Shown here: positions 51,258 to 63,860 of the stretch, in pieces
Layout: each line of letters starts with the position of its first letter
How positions within the stretch are numbered: position 1 is the first letter of the stretch
Assembly: GCF_900114065.1 (NCBI RefSeq)
Contig: NZ_FORS01000007.1
Coordinates: 1-64,000, forward strand
DNA: 64,000 nt
Reading direction: 5' to 3'
Origin: Stutzerimonas kunmingensis
GTDB taxonomy: Bacteria; Pseudomonadota; Gammaproteobacteria; Pseudomonadales; Pseudomonadaceae
Position numbers and translations under genes: made by a program
Notes under the pieces: generated by a model
Seen by the model: the letters and a program-made list of their open reading frames with translations, nothing else
Told to the model about the DNA's origin: nothing
Database searches by the model: none

Positions 51258-53171
51258 TTACGCGGGCTCGACCAGCATGCGGCCGACCATTTCCATGTGC
51301 AGTGCATGGCAGAACCAGCTGCAGTAGTACCAGTGCAGCCCCGGCTTGTCAGCCACGAAGGTAATGGAAGAGGTCTGCTGCGGGCTGATCTCCATGCTCG
51401 CACCGTGATTGACCATGACGAAACCGTGGGACACATCTTCGATCTGGTCGATGTTGGTGATGGTCACGGTGACTTCATCGCCCTGCTTGACGGTGAATTC
51501 CTGCACACCGAACGCCGGCGCCATGGAGGTCATGTACACACGCACCTTGTTGCCGTCACGGATGACCTTGTTGTCGGCGTCCAGGTTGATGCCATCCTTC
51601 TTCGCCCGCTCCAACGTCGGCGCGAAGAACGGATCGTTGCGGTCCCAGATCTTCTTGGTCTTGATCTGGTCGCGGCGGGCCATGATGCAGTCGTGCGGCT
51701 CGGCATAAGTCGGGCCGTCATGCACCAGTTTCATCTCGTCGCCGGAAATGTCGATCAGCTGATCGTTCTCCGGATGCAGCGGGCCGGTCGGCAGGAAGCG
51801 GTCCTTGCCGAACTTGCACAGCGCCACCAGCCACTTGCCGTCGGCTTCGCTGGTTTCGCACAGCGAGGCATGGATGTGGCCAGGCTGGTAGTGCACATCC
51901 AGCTTCTGCTTGATGTAGTTGACCTTCTCGCCCTTGTAGGCGCGGACCGCGTCGGCCATGTTCCACTTGACTACCTGGCTGTCGATGAACAGCGTGGTGT
52001 AAGCGTTGCCGCGACCGTCGAAGGTGGTGTGCAGCGGGCCCAGGCCCAGTTCCACTTCGGCGGCGATGGTGTCACGCGGATCGGCCAGTTTGCCGGCGAA
52101 CAGATCGGGCAGCTTGGCGATCTCGATCATCGACACGGTCGGCGAGAGCTTGCCGTTGGCGATGAAGTACTTGCCGTCGGAGGAAGTGTTGCAGCCGTGC
52201 GGGTTCTTCGGCACCGGAATGTAGCGGGTGAACTGGCTGTCTTTCTCGGCCTTCTTGCGGCCGTCGAGCACCGGCACCTTGGAGTCGCCGAGAGTGATGA
52301 ACTTGCCGGCCTTGACTGCCTTTTCAGCAGCCTCGATGTCGAACACCACGACCCAGTCACGCTCGTTGCGCATCATGCCGCCGAGGTCGTAGGCCTTTTC
52401 CGAGTTGTAGCAGGTGGCAGCGGCGAAGCGGCCGGTGTAGTCGGCGTCGGTGTTGTCGAGGTTGCCGTCGACGATGATCTGGAAGGCCATCTCCATCTTC
52501 TCGGCGTCGATGACGTTGTACATGGTGTAGCTGTTTTCATCCTGCAGATCGAAGACCTTGCCGTCGTTCGGATGCGGGATGACGAATTCGGCGTTGGCGA
52601 ACACGTACTTGGTGTACGGCACCTTCTGCAGACGCAAACCGTGGATGGCCTGGCAGTTCGGCACGGTGATCATCTTGTCGCACTTCATGATATCCAGGCG
52701 GATACGGGCGACGCGGGTGTTGGCCTTGTCGTTGATGAACAGGTACTTGCCGTCGTACTTGCCGTCGGTCATGGAGATGTGCGGGTGGTGGCAGTCGCCG
52801 TTGAGGAACTTGGCGCTGTCGCCCATGATCGCGCGGCTTTCGTTGGTCAGGCCCCAGCCGGTGGCGGAGTCGACGTTGAACACCGGGATGCGCATCAGCT
52901 CGCGCATCGACGGGATGCCCATCACACGGACTTCGCCCTGGTGGCCGCCGCTCCAGAAGCCGTAGTAGTCGTCCAGGTCGCCCGGCGCGACGTGGATGTT
53001 CTGCCGCGCGTCCTTGACCGCTGCGGCCCAGGACTCACGGCTCATCACCGCGCCACCGAAGGCAGTGGCCGCAACGGCCGCGCCGGTAACCGCGCTGGCG
53101 CCGAGGAAGCCACGACGGCTCATGCCGCCCTTCTCCAGCACCTCGGGATTGTTCTTGCTCTTGTCACTCAT
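51258..53171 (-). CDS. nosZ: Nitrous-oxide reductase NosZ (clade I)
   Basis: A 637-residue copper enzyme reducing N2O to N2 in the periplasm. The Tat signal contains SRRGFLG, which marks the clade I form. Residues 60-520 form the seven-bladed propeller with the CuZ histidines (for example GDCHHPHISMTDGKYDGKY and NPHGCNTSSDGKY). The C-terminal cupredoxin domain carries CuA ligands in CSWFCHALHMEMVG. Start 53171 (MSDKSKNNPEV) has AAAGGAG upstream and matches the known 638-residue P. stutzeri size. Confidence 0.97.
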   Translation of the reverse strand: MSDKSKNNPEVLEKGGMSRRGFLGASAVTGAAVAATAFGGAVMSRESWAAAVKDARQNIHVAPGDLDDYYGFWSGGHQGEVRVMGIPSMRELMRIPVFNVDSATGWGLTNESRAIMGDSAKFLNGDCHHPHISMTDGKYDGKYLFINDKANTRVARIRLDIMKCDKMITVPNCQAIHGLRLQKVPYTKYVFANAEFVIPHPNDGKVFDLQDENSYTMYNVIDAEKMEMAFQIIVDGNLDNTDADYTGRFAAATCYNSEKAYDLGGMMRNERDWVVVFDIEAAEKAVKAGKFITLGDSKVPVLDGRKKAEKDSQFTRYIPVPKNPHGCNTSSDGKYFIANGKLSPTVSMIEIAKLPDLFAGKLADPRDTIAAEVELGLGPLHTTFDGRGNAYTTLFIDSQVVKWNMADAVRAYKGEKVNYIKQKLDVHYQPGHIHASLCETSEADGKWLVALCKFGKDRFLPTGPLHPENDQLIDISGDEMKLVHDGPTYAEPHDCIMARRDQIKTKKIWDRNDPFFAPTLERAKKDGINLDADNKVIRDGNKVRVYMTSMAPAFGVQEFTVKQGDEVTVTITNIDQIEDVSHGFVMVNHGASMEISPQQTSSITFVADKPGLHWYYCSWFCHALHMEMVGRMLVEPA

Positions 53172-53238
53172 GGGGTTTCGCTCCTTTGGGACATCTGCTT
53201 CAAACACATCGATCGAGCACTTCGCCTACGGCGATGAC

Positions 53239-55416
53239 TCAGGGTTCCACTACTTGCACTACGGGAATCAGCGACGGGTCGGCCGGTGCCTTCTTGCCGC
53301 GCTTGGCGCGCTTGTTCTTCAGGATCAGCGGCGGGCACTTGTTTTCGTTGTGATAAGTCATCTGGCAGTCCAGGCAGTAATGGCACTCGTTGTGGTTGAT
53401 GTGCCCATCCGGATGGATGGCCTGGATCTCGCACTCCTTGGCGCATAGCTGGCAGGGGCTGCCGCATTCCGGACGGCGCTTGAGCCAGTCGAACAGGCGG
53501 ACCTTGCTGCTGATCGACAGCGCCGCACCCAGCGGGCAGACGTAGCGGCAGTACACCTTGCGGGTGAAGATGTTGATCACCAGCAGGAACACCGCGTAGG
53601 CGACGAACCACCACTGGCGGTCGAACTTGAGGGTGATGGCGGTCTTGAACGGCTCAACCTCGGCGGCCTTCTCGGCCATCATCATCGACTCGAGCGAGAG
53701 CCCGAACAGCACCAGCAGGACGATGTACTTGATCGCCCAGAGCCGCTCGTGCACCGCGAAGGGCAGCTCGTACTGCGGAACCTTCAGCTTGCGTGCCGCC
53801 TCGTTGATCAGCTCCTGCAGCGCACCGAACGGGCACAGCCAGCCGCAGAACACGCCACGGCCCCAGAGCAGAATGCTGGCGGCGGTGAAGGTCCAGATGA
53901 TGAAGATCACCGGATCGGAGAGGAACAGTTCCCAGCGGAAGTCCTGGAACAGCGCATGGGTGAAGGTCAGCACGTTAACCACCGACAGCTGACCGAGGGC
54001 GTACCAGCCGATGAACACCACGGTGAACACCAGGTAGCCACGGCGCAGCCAGTGCAGGAACTCCGGCCGCTGGGTGAACTTGTCCTGCAGGAACAGGATG
54101 ACCGTCAGCAGGCCCAGCGCCGCGAGGATCACGCCGATCTGGAACGACTTCTGATACCAGATGTTGACCCACACCGGGCGGTTGGCTTCCTCGATGGCGG
54201 CCAGCTCCTCGGCGGTCGGCAGTGGCCGCTCGATGTACTGCTCGGGCATCTGATACGGCAGCTCGAAGCTGGTGAACATGCCGCTGATCGGACCGATCTG
54301 GCGGCGCACCAGCAGCTCCAGCGTCCAGGGCGAACCTGGATCGAACGCGGCGTGCTCACGGACGATGAACACCGCCATCTCGCTGAAATCCGGAATGCCG
54401 TCGGCATACACGTCGTCCAGCCGCTGGAAGTCCATGTCGCGGAAGCTGATGACGTTGCCGAACTGGCGCAGCTGCACCCGATCGAAGATGCCGCCGCGCA
54501 CATAGCCCGAGCCTTTGAACGAGTATTCGCCGCTGCCCATCACCGCGACGGCGTGCTCGCCTGGCTTGAGCTCGTCCATCAGGGTGCGGTAGTGCGCGTC
54601 GCCGAGCAGCGCGCGGCCGATGGTCGGCGGATTCAGATGGGTGGCGTAGAGGTCGATGAAGGTGTCCTGCACCTCATCGGCCGTGGCCTCGTCGATGCCT
54701 TCGCCCTCGGTGCCCTTGAACGCCTCGTCGATGTCGCCCTTGGTCAGGTGCAGGCGGCGGATCGCGCCGTTGCCGGTCAGCTCGCTCCAGGTGGCCTCTT
54801 CGTAGTAATCCTGGCGGACGGTTGCCGGCTTCTGCGCGATGCCGGCGTTGTCTTCCACCAGCCCCAGCGACACCGCGACGTCGTGGGCGGCGCGCATGAC
54901 GATCTCATTGACCACCATCACCGTGACGGTGGCACCGGTGACGGCATCGATGGTGACCGCATTCTCGTCCCGGGAGCGACCGACCACGACGCGCTGATCG
55001 ACTCGGATGCCCTGGTACTTGGCGTTGAAGGCGTGGAGCTCTTCTTCGGGAATGCCGATCAGCAGGATCGGTTCATGGTGCTCAAGCACATAGGCATCGA
55101 CGATCACACCCTGCGGATCGAGCAGCACCTGCATGTTGATGGGCTTGCCGGAATAGGCGGGAATGTCCACCACATTGATGGACTGAAAGGCGTAGCCGAG
55201 TACCTCGTCACCCTTGGTGATCGTGCGGACCTGATAGTCGCCCTCGGCTGCCGAGAGACTGGCACCGGGGAAGAACTTGTCGAGGCGCTGCTGCTCGGCT
55301 TCATATTCCCTGGCCTGCAGCGACGATGCGCAGACGCTCAGGATCAGCAGAATGACAAAGCCCTTGACCCAGGTACTGAACGTACCGGCCAGCGACCAGA
55401 TTTCACGGGAAGCCAT
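53239..55416 (-). CDS. nosR: NosR, flavin and iron-sulfur membrane electron donor/regulator
   Basis: A 725-residue protein: signal-like N-terminus, a periplasmic FMN-binding domain with the covalent-FMN motif VTGATVT near residue 160, then membrane helices with two CX3CP motifs (FCGWLCPFGA and YCRYVCPLGA). Near the C-terminus are two ferredoxin-like clusters (CGSPCQLCAKEC and CHYCLDCQMTYHNENKCPP). It feeds electrons to NosZ and is needed for nos expression. First gene of the cluster, 67 bases before nosZ. Confidence 0.96.
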   Translation of the reverse strand: MASREIWSLAGTFSTWVKGFVILLILSVCASSLQAREYEAEQQRLDKFFPGASLSAAEGDYQVRTITKGDEVLGYAFQSINVVDIPAYSGKPINMQVLLDPQGVIVDAYVLEHHEPILLIGIPEEELHAFNAKYQGIRVDQRVVVGRSRDENAVTIDAVTGATVTVMVVNEIVMRAAHDVAVSLGLVEDNAGIAQKPATVRQDYYEEATWSELTGNGAIRRLHLTKGDIDEAFKGTEGEGIDEATADEVQDTFIDLYATHLNPPTIGRALLGDAHYRTLMDELKPGEHAVAVMGSGEYSFKGSGYVRGGIFDRVQLRQFGNVISFRDMDFQRLDDVYADGIPDFSEMAVFIVREHAAFDPGSPWTLELLVRRQIGPISGMFTSFELPYQMPEQYIERPLPTAEELAAIEEANRPVWVNIWYQKSFQIGVILAALGLLTVILFLQDKFTQRPEFLHWLRRGYLVFTVVFIGWYALGQLSVVNVLTFTHALFQDFRWELFLSDPVIFIIWTFTAASILLWGRGVFCGWLCPFGALQELINEAARKLKVPQYELPFAVHERLWAIKYIVLLVLFGLSLESMMMAEKAAEVEPFKTAITLKFDRQWWFVAYAVFLLVINIFTRKVYCRYVCPLGAALSISSKVRLFDWLKRRPECGSPCQLCAKECEIQAIHPDGHINHNECHYCLDCQMTYHNENKCPPLILKNKRAKRGKKAPADPSLIPVVQVVEP

Positions 55417-55478
55417 CGAGTTACCTGCTTGTACGGTTGGCGTAAGCGGATGGTAGGTGAGCGCCTACATGCCTCCCC

Positions 55479-55492
55479 TTGATTGCAATCAA
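55479..55492 (-). promoter_or_regulatory. DNR/FNR box upstream of nosR
   Basis: TTGATTGCAATCAA is a perfect match. Its centre is about 70 bases before the nosR start. Confidence 0.87.
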
Positions 55493-55676
55493 GGACTCCC
55501 CCGGCGGCTGGTTTCGTTGTCCCATGTCAAAGAACACCATGACCGTGAACAAAGACGTTGTTATGACCAGCCTAGGTCAGTGCACCAAAATAGCGAGCGA
55601 GGCGGCACGGATAGCGCCAAGGAGACAGCGGGGAGGACTGCGCCCACGCAGGCGCAGCCGGAGGGAGGTGACGCGT

Positions 55677-56927
55677 TCAGTGGCGACCCGGCGGGGTGAG
55701 ATAGGCCGCCGTCGCACCGCGGCTGGCTTCGCTGGCCTTGATTTCCATCTTCGCAATGCTGCGCAGATGTACCTGATCCGGGCCGTCGGCAAAGCGCAGC
55801 GCGCGGCCGCCGGTCCACATGTCGGCCAGCGGCGTGTCCGGCGTCAGGCCCATCGCGCCGTAGACCTGGATCGCGCGGTCGACCACGCTGGTGTGCATGC
55901 GCGGCACCAGCGCCTTGATCATCGAGATTTCCTTGCGCGCCGCCTTGGCACCGACCTCGTCGATCATCCAGGCGGTCTTGAGCACCAGCAGTCGCGCCTG
56001 CTCGATCTCGATGCGCGATTCGGCGATCCAGTCGGCGACATTGGAATACTGCTGCAGGTACTTGCCGAACGCCTTGCGCTCCTGGCAGCGCTCGACCATC
56101 AGTTCCAGCGCCAGCTCGGCCATGCCGATCGAGCGCATGCAGTGGTGAATGCGCCCTGGCCCCAGGCGCGCCTGGGCCATCATGAAGCCGTCGCCCTCCC
56201 TGCCCAACAGGTTGCTCGCCGGCACCCGCACATTGCGCAGCAGGAGTTCGCTGTGACCTTCCGGGGCGATGTGGTTCATCACCGGGATGTTACGCACCAG
56301 CTCGACACCGGGTGTGTCGAACGGCACCAGGATCATGCTCTGCTGCTGATGGGTCTCGGCGTTCGGGTCGGTCTTGCCCATGACGATCAAGAGCTTGCAG
56401 TTGGGATGCGAGGCGTTGGTGATGAACCACTTGCGACCGTTGATCACGTAGTCGTCGCCGTCGCGACGGATCAGCGTCTGGATGTTGGTAGCGTCGGAAG
56501 ACGGCACGTCCGGTTCGGTCATGGCGAAGGCCGAGCGGATCTCGCCTTCGAGCAACGGCGTGAGCCAGCGCTGACGCTGTTCGGGCGTGGCGAACATGTG
56601 CAGCAGCTCCATGTTGCCGGTGTCCGGTGCGTTGCAGTTGAACACTTCCGAAGCCCAGTGCACGCGCCCCATGATTTCCGCCAGCGGCGCGTACTCGAGA
56701 TTGCTCAGTCCCATGCCCGGCTCGTCTTCGCCGAGCGACGGCAGGAACAGGTTCCACAGCCCTTCCGAACGGGCCAGCGCCTTGAGGTCGTCCATGAACG
56801 ACACCGGGTACTGCCCCGCCGCCACCTCCGCGTGCCAGGCACCGATGCGCGGCACGATGTGCTGGTCCATGAAGGCGCGCAGCTGCTCGCGCAGCGCCTC
56901 GACGCGTGGGCTGTAGGCGAAATCCAT
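55677..56927 (-). CDS. Acyl-CoA dehydrogenase
   Basis: A 416-residue FAD enzyme of the acyl-CoA dehydrogenase superfamily. The N-terminal helical domain starts MDFAYSPRVEALREQLRAF. The middle beta domain has AFAMTEPDVPSSDATNIQT and GRKWFITNASHPNCK. The C-terminal part has GPGRIHHCMRSIGMAELALE and ends IQVYGAMGLTPDTPLADMW. The sequence is closer to the long ACAD10/11-type enzymes than to short-chain FadE. Substrate unknown. AGAGG is six bases before the start chosen at 56927. It begins the non-denitrification part of the window. Confidence 0.88.
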   Translation of the reverse strand: MDFAYSPRVEALREQLRAFMDQHIVPRIGAWHAEVAAGQYPVSFMDDLKALARSEGLWNLFLPSLGEDEPGMGLSNLEYAPLAEIMGRVHWASEVFNCNAPDTGNMELLHMFATPEQRQRWLTPLLEGEIRSAFAMTEPDVPSSDATNIQTLIRRDGDDYVINGRKWFITNASHPNCKLLIVMGKTDPNAETHQQQSMILVPFDTPGVELVRNIPVMNHIAPEGHSELLLRNVRVPASNLLGREGDGFMMAQARLGPGRIHHCMRSIGMAELALELMVERCQERKAFGKYLQQYSNVADWIAESRIEIEQARLLVLKTAWMIDEVGAKAARKEISMIKALVPRMHTSVVDRAIQVYGAMGLTPDTPLADMWTGGRALRFADGPDQVHLRSIAKMEIKASEASRGATAAYLTPPGRH

Positions 56928-57094
56928 GGCTAACCTCTGCTGATCGGGAAACGATGCAGCCACCTTAGCCCCCGCTGCCGCTAAAGCAACGAGGCTACGG
57001 CGACTGAATCAGGCCCGATAAGCACGGAGCGAAGCCCCAGCCGAATTGACCCTGATCATGACTGCGACTGGCAAAACTGGTATGCAGCACAGCC

Positions 57095-57535
57095 TCACCA
57101 ATGCAGGTAGAACATGCCCTTGGCGAGCAGCACGATACCGATCATCTGCAGCAGGATCGCCCAGTGGATGGCACGGTAGCGGGTGGGCGTCATGCGTCCC
57201 TTGCGCAGCAGGACGGCGACCAGGCCGAAGGTGATGAACACGCCGATCGCCAGCAGAATCTTCAGCGCCAGCAAGGTGGCGAAGCTGCTGGCAAACGGAT
57301 CGGCCAGCGCCTCGCGGTGATACCAGCCCAGGCCGATGCCGGCACCGTAGACGAACAGCACCACCCAGTGCAGTACCACCCGCGAACGCGCCCCGACCGC
57401 ACGCTCCACCAGCGGCATGACTTGCTCGCCGACCTGCTGGCGGATGCGGCCGAGGATCATCACCTCGAAGAACAGCGTGCCGATGAAGAAGATCGCGGCC
57501 AGCAGATGCACCACGTGCAGAACGGAATAACTCAT
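57095..57535 (-). CDS. Four-helix inner-membrane protein, CopD-like
   Basis: A 146-residue protein with four hydrophobic segments. It starts MSYSVLHVVHLLAAIFFIGTLFFEV, with two histidines in the first helix. VVLHWVVLFVYGAGIGLGWYHREAL and AIHWAILLQMIGIVLLAKGMF carry further conserved His. The layout resembles CopD-type or b-type heme-binding membrane proteins of Pseudomonas. Function not established. It is alone, between an acyl-CoA dehydrogenase and a glycine-zipper gene. Confidence 0.7.
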   Translation of the reverse strand: MSYSVLHVVHLLAAIFFIGTLFFEVMILGRIRQQVGEQVMPLVERAVGARSRVVLHWVVLFVYGAGIGLGWYHREALADPFASSFATLLALKILLAIGVFITFGLVAVLLRKGRMTPTRYRAIHWAILLQMIGIVLLAKGMFYLHW

Positions 57536-57604
57536 CAGCGCCTCCTCGGTGTCAGTCAGCCGCGATCATCCCCCAACACCCGCCGCGGGACTACCTGCCC
57601 GCCG

Positions 57605-57958
57605 TCATTTCGCCGCCGCGGTGATCCGAGCGCCGTCACGTTCTATGTGCTGCCCCTGCAGGAAGCGGTCATCAGATGTACGAATGCGAGCAACGCTGCC
57701 ATCTTCGCGCTTGACCACATACAGCGTCTGTTCGAGCCCGGCAGCATGCTGCGCGCCCTGCCCCATCAGGTAGCCGATGCCGCCACCGACCAGCGCCCCG
57801 ACCGGGCCACCCGCCGCAGCTCCGAGCATGAAGCCACTGAGCCCACCGAAACCGCCGCCGACCGCCCGGTCTTCGTGGACTTCCAGAACCTCGTCTGCGC
57901 TGGCCAGACCGCTTGCCAGAATCGCTGCTGCTGCCATCAGAACCATTGCCTTTTTCAT
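57605..57958 (-). CDS. Secreted glycine-zipper protein
   Basis: A 117-residue protein with signal peptide MKKAMVLMAAAAILASGLASA. A glycine-zipper hairpin spans residues 33-70 (GGGFGGLSGFMLGAAAGG and PVGALVGGGIGYLMGQG), typical of outer-membrane or envelope proteins. The C-terminal VVKREDGSVARIRTSDDRFLQGQ looks like a small beta domain. Exact role unknown. An AT-rich region lies upstream. Confidence 0.75.
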   Translation of the reverse strand: MKKAMVLMAAAAILASGLASADEVLEVHEDRAVGGGFGGLSGFMLGAAAGGPVGALVGGGIGYLMGQGAQHAAGLEQTLYVVKREDGSVARIRTSDDRFLQGQHIERDGARITAAAK

Positions 57959-58166
57959 GTCACGCTCCTATCGAGTAATGAGTTGCACCCATTCTCTTCT
58001 TCACGAAGCGTGCCCAATATTTAACCCAATAAAATCAGATAGATAATAAATTAAGGGTATATATGACCAACCATCTATAAGTCATAAAAACCATTCATAG
58101 AGTATTTTTTACCCTAGCGCTTCAGTATCTTTTACCTAGACTCAGAGGCAGGCTCCGGAGGTACTG
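57959..58166. other. AT-rich divergent promoter region
   Basis: The bases from about 58010 to 58140 are strikingly AT-rich (for example AATAAAATCAGATAGATAAT) in an otherwise GC-rich window. They lie between the divergent glycine-zipper and DUF488 genes. Possible -10-like TATATA is seen near 58062. No gene is present. Confidence 0.5.
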
Positions 58167-59910
<1,744 letters not shown>

Positions 59911-60906
59911 TCAGCGACGATTGACGGTCAGCGCCGCGCGCAGGATGTCACTGCCGATCTGCGCCTCGAACGACTTCCACACCGGCTGCATCTTCGCCCG
60001 CCAGGCCTGGCGCTGCTCCGGCGTCAGGGTGACCAGCGTGGCGCCGCCACTGGCGAGCAGCTGTTCGCGTTCACGCGCGTTGATCGAGGCGGCCTCGGCG
60101 TTCACCGTCTGGGTGACCTCGAGCAGGATGCCGTCCAGCTCCGAGCGCACCGCAAAGGGAATGCTGGTCCAGAACCTGGAGTTGGTCACCAGCATGTAGT
60201 TGAGCACGCCATGGTTGGTTTCGGTGACATAGCTCTGCTGGCTGCTGCCGCTCTGTCCGCGGATGTTCGACCAGGGCCCCTCGGTGCCCTGCACGGTGCC
60301 ACTCTGCATCGCCTTGGACACCTCGGAGAACGGCAGGCGCACGGCTTTGGCATCCACCGCGGCGAACTGCGCCTCGAGCACCGGCGACGGCTGGATACGG
60401 AACGCCAGACCCGCCGCATCGGCCGGATTGCGCAGCGGCTGATTGGCCGACAGCTGCTTGAGGCCGTTATTCCAGTAGGCCAGCCCGTAGATGCCCCGAT
60501 CGGCCATCGAGCGCAGCAGCTCGCGGCTGGTTTCGCGCTTCTGGAAACGCGCGACGGCCGCCTCGTCGTCGAACAGGAACGGCAGGTCGAACACTTCCAG
60601 CTTCGGCGAATACTCGATGAACTTGGACAGCGAGGGCGCCAGCATCTGCACCTTGTTGTCCAGCAGTGCCTGCATCTCGTCGGCGTCGCCGACCAGCGTC
60701 GAATTCGGGTACACCTCGACCTCGACCTGGCCGGCCAGGCGCTCGCGCACCAGCTTCTGGAACAGCAGCGCGCCCTTGCCCTTCGGCGTGTCGTCGCCGA
60801 CCACGTGGGCGAACTTGATGACGATGGGTTCCGCGGCTTGCGTGATGACTGGCGACAACAGCAGGAACAGCGCCGCACAGGGCGCAACAACCAGAGACTT
60901 GAACAA
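59911..60906 (-). CDS. TRAP transporter solute-binding protein (DctP family), copy 2
   Basis: A 331-residue paralogue of the previous gene: signal [61 protein letters not shown] and VQGTEGPWSNI. The ends are almost the same (QIGSDILRAALTVNRR). The differences cluster in the central part (for example AVDAKAVRLPFSEVSKAM versus [18 protein letters not shown]), near the ligand pocket. It has no DctQ or DctM partner nearby. Confidence 0.87.
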   Translation of the reverse strand: MFKSLVVAPCAALFLLLSPVITQAAEPIVIKFAHVVGDDTPKGKGALLFQKLVRERLAGQVEVEVYPNSTLVGDADEMQALLDNKVQMLAPSLSKFIEYSPKLEVFDLPFLFDDEAAVARFQKRETSRELLRSMADRGIYGLAYWNNGLKQLSANQPLRNPADAAGLAFRIQPSPVLEAQFAAVDAKAVRLPFSEVSKAMQSGTVQGTEGPWSNIRGQSGSSQQSYVTETNHGVLNYMLVTNSRFWTSIPFAVRSELDGILLEVTQTVNAEAASINAREREQLLASGGATLVTLTPEQRQAWRAKMQPVWKSFEAQIGSDILRAALTVNRR

Positions 60907-61263
60907 CTTTTTACCCCCACGGGAAATAAGCTCGGCACGGCGCCTCGTGAGCTCCGTTCGAGTGGTTTTGCGATTGGATGTGGTTCAGCCCACGCCTGGT
61001 AGGGCGCTGCCGAGATGTGTAGCGCGGGATCAGCGCACGGCGAACGAATTCGCAGGCTGATCTTTATTGGAATGGCGGTGACTGTTCAGTATCGGTTGGA
61101 TATGCCCGGTCATCGAGCCGCGAAGTGTTGGCCATCAGCGGCTCTGGCACAAGGCTCGAAGCTCCGACCAGCTCTCAAAACCGAACATTGCATCGTTCAA
61201 CCTCGGCGAACTTTATCGCCGCCGCCGGCTTCTACTGGCAACGCCCCGCCACCGGCCAATGCA
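60907..61263. repeat. Upstream region of DctP copy 2, duplicated counterpart of 59566-59910
   Basis: No gene. It is 357 bases carrying the same conserved blocks as the region upstream of copy 1, and is also the divergent promoter region for the thioredoxin-reductase-like gene. The blocks conserved between both copies are candidates for regulator sites. Confidence 0.65.
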
Positions 61264-62211
61264 ATGACGCCCGCACAAACCGACCCGCAACCCATCGTGA
61301 TCGACTGCCTGATCGTCGGCGGCGGCCCCGCGGGCCTCACCGCGGCACTGTACCTGGCGCGCTTCCGACGCAGCTGCATGGTGGTGGACGCCGGCTCGAG
61401 CCGGGCTTCGTGGATTCCGCGCTCGCGCAACTACCCGGGCTTTCCACCAGGCATCAACGGCAACGACCTGCTGGCAAGGCTGCGCGAACAGGCCAGCGGC
61501 TATGGCGCCCGCCTCGAACAGGGCCACGTCGAGCACATCGAGCCCCACGCCGAAGGCTTCAGCGTGCGCTACGGTGATCGCCTGTGCATAACGCGGCGGA
61601 TCATTCTCGCCACCGGAATCGAGGACACGCTGCCGGACATGCCCGGCGTCGAAAAGGCCATCGACGAAGGCAAGGTGCGGCTGTGCGCGATCTGCGATGG
61701 CTACGAGGTCGATGGCGACAACGTCGCGGTCTACGGCGAGGCGGAAAGCGCCATCACCCACGCGGTGTTCCTGCGCACCTTCACCGACCGGGTCACCGTG
61801 ATCGTGCATGGCGAGCAGGATGCCTGCGATCAGGCCATCGCCCTGGCCGAGCACTACGCCATTCGCCTGATCGGCGACCGCGTCGAGTCCCTGCACCCCT
61901 GCGAGACCGGCATCGAACTGCTGACCTGTCGCGGCGAGCGGCACCACTTCGACATCATCTACCCCAGTCTCGGCGCGCGCTTTCGCTCCGAACTCGCCGT
62001 GCAGCTCGGCCTCGACTGCGACGAGTGCGGCGGCGTTAATGTGGACGAACATCGGCAGACTTCGCTACGTGGCCTCTATGCGATCGGTGACGTGACCATG
62101 GGCCTGAAGCAGATCAGCGTCGCCATCGGCCAGGCCGCGCAGGCCGCGACCGCCGTGCACAACAGCCTGGAAGCCAACCCCTGGGGTGGCTCGGCGGCTA
62201 CCCGCGCCTAG
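61264..62211 (+). CDS. Thioredoxin-reductase-like FAD/NAD(P) oxidoreductase
   Basis: A 315-residue two-dinucleotide-fold flavoprotein. The FAD motif is [19 protein letters not shown] and the redox centre CAICDG (Cys 141 and Cys 144) is like TrxB CATCDG. The C-terminal FAD motif is [26 protein letters not shown]. The NAD(P) site reads [17 protein letters not shown], in place of the usual GGGDSA, so cofactor preference is uncertain. It could reduce thioredoxin, a peroxiredoxin partner or another disulfide. It is divergent from DctP copy 2. Confidence 0.85.
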   Translation: MTPAQTDPQPIVIDCLIVGGGPAGLTAALYLARFRRSCMVVDAGSSRASWIPRSRNYPGFPPGINGNDLLARLREQASGYGARLEQGHVEHIEPHAEGFSVRYGDRLCITRRIILATGIEDTLPDMPGVEKAIDEGKVRLCAICDGYEVDGDNVAVYGEAESAITHAVFLRTFTDRVTVIVHGEQDACDQAIALAEHYAIRLIGDRVESLHPCETGIELLTCRGERHHFDIIYPSLGARFRSELAVQLGLDCDECGGVNVDEHRQTSLRGLYAIGDVTMGLKQISVAIGQAAQAATAVHNSLEANPWGGSAATRA

Positions 62212-62483
62212 AGCAGTTCGCGCAGAAGCCTCCTCCCGGCGAATCGCGCCGCGGCCGAAACCCGGCAACATCCATGCGCCACCGAAGGTCCAGTGGCCTG
62301 CGCGGTGAGTTGGTTGAGGCAAGTTCGGATGAACATGGCTCCAAGACAAGGCGCTGCGACTAGTCATAGCGGGCTATGGTAAGGAGCAGCAACGCAGTAT
62401 CGGGGCCATGGGCGCCGAAATTGACCCACTGAACTTACCAAACAGGCCACTAGACTTAGACAAGCCTCGCAGCGGAGCCCCTC
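62212..62483. other. Non-coding gap before sdaA
   Basis: The 272 bases hold no recognisable gene, hairpin terminator or known site. The last 20 bases contain the sdaA ribosome-binding region. Confidence 0.5.

Positions 62484-63860
<1,377 letters not shown>

Noticed and set aside
53172-53238. A separate DNR box for nosZ
   Set aside because: The 67-base gap after nosR has a good ribosome-binding site but no TTGAT-N4-ATCAA match.
61141-61170. Sigma-54-like promoter TGGCACAAGGCTCGA
   Set aside because: The -24 half fits but the -12 half (TTGC) is absent. The same block in the other copy (GCGGCACAAGGCCGA) loses even the first half.
62340-62420. Possible integron attC-like or repeat element before sdaA
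   Set aside because: Only short palindromic bits are present. No paired R and L sites could be drawn, and no integrase or second copy is in the window.
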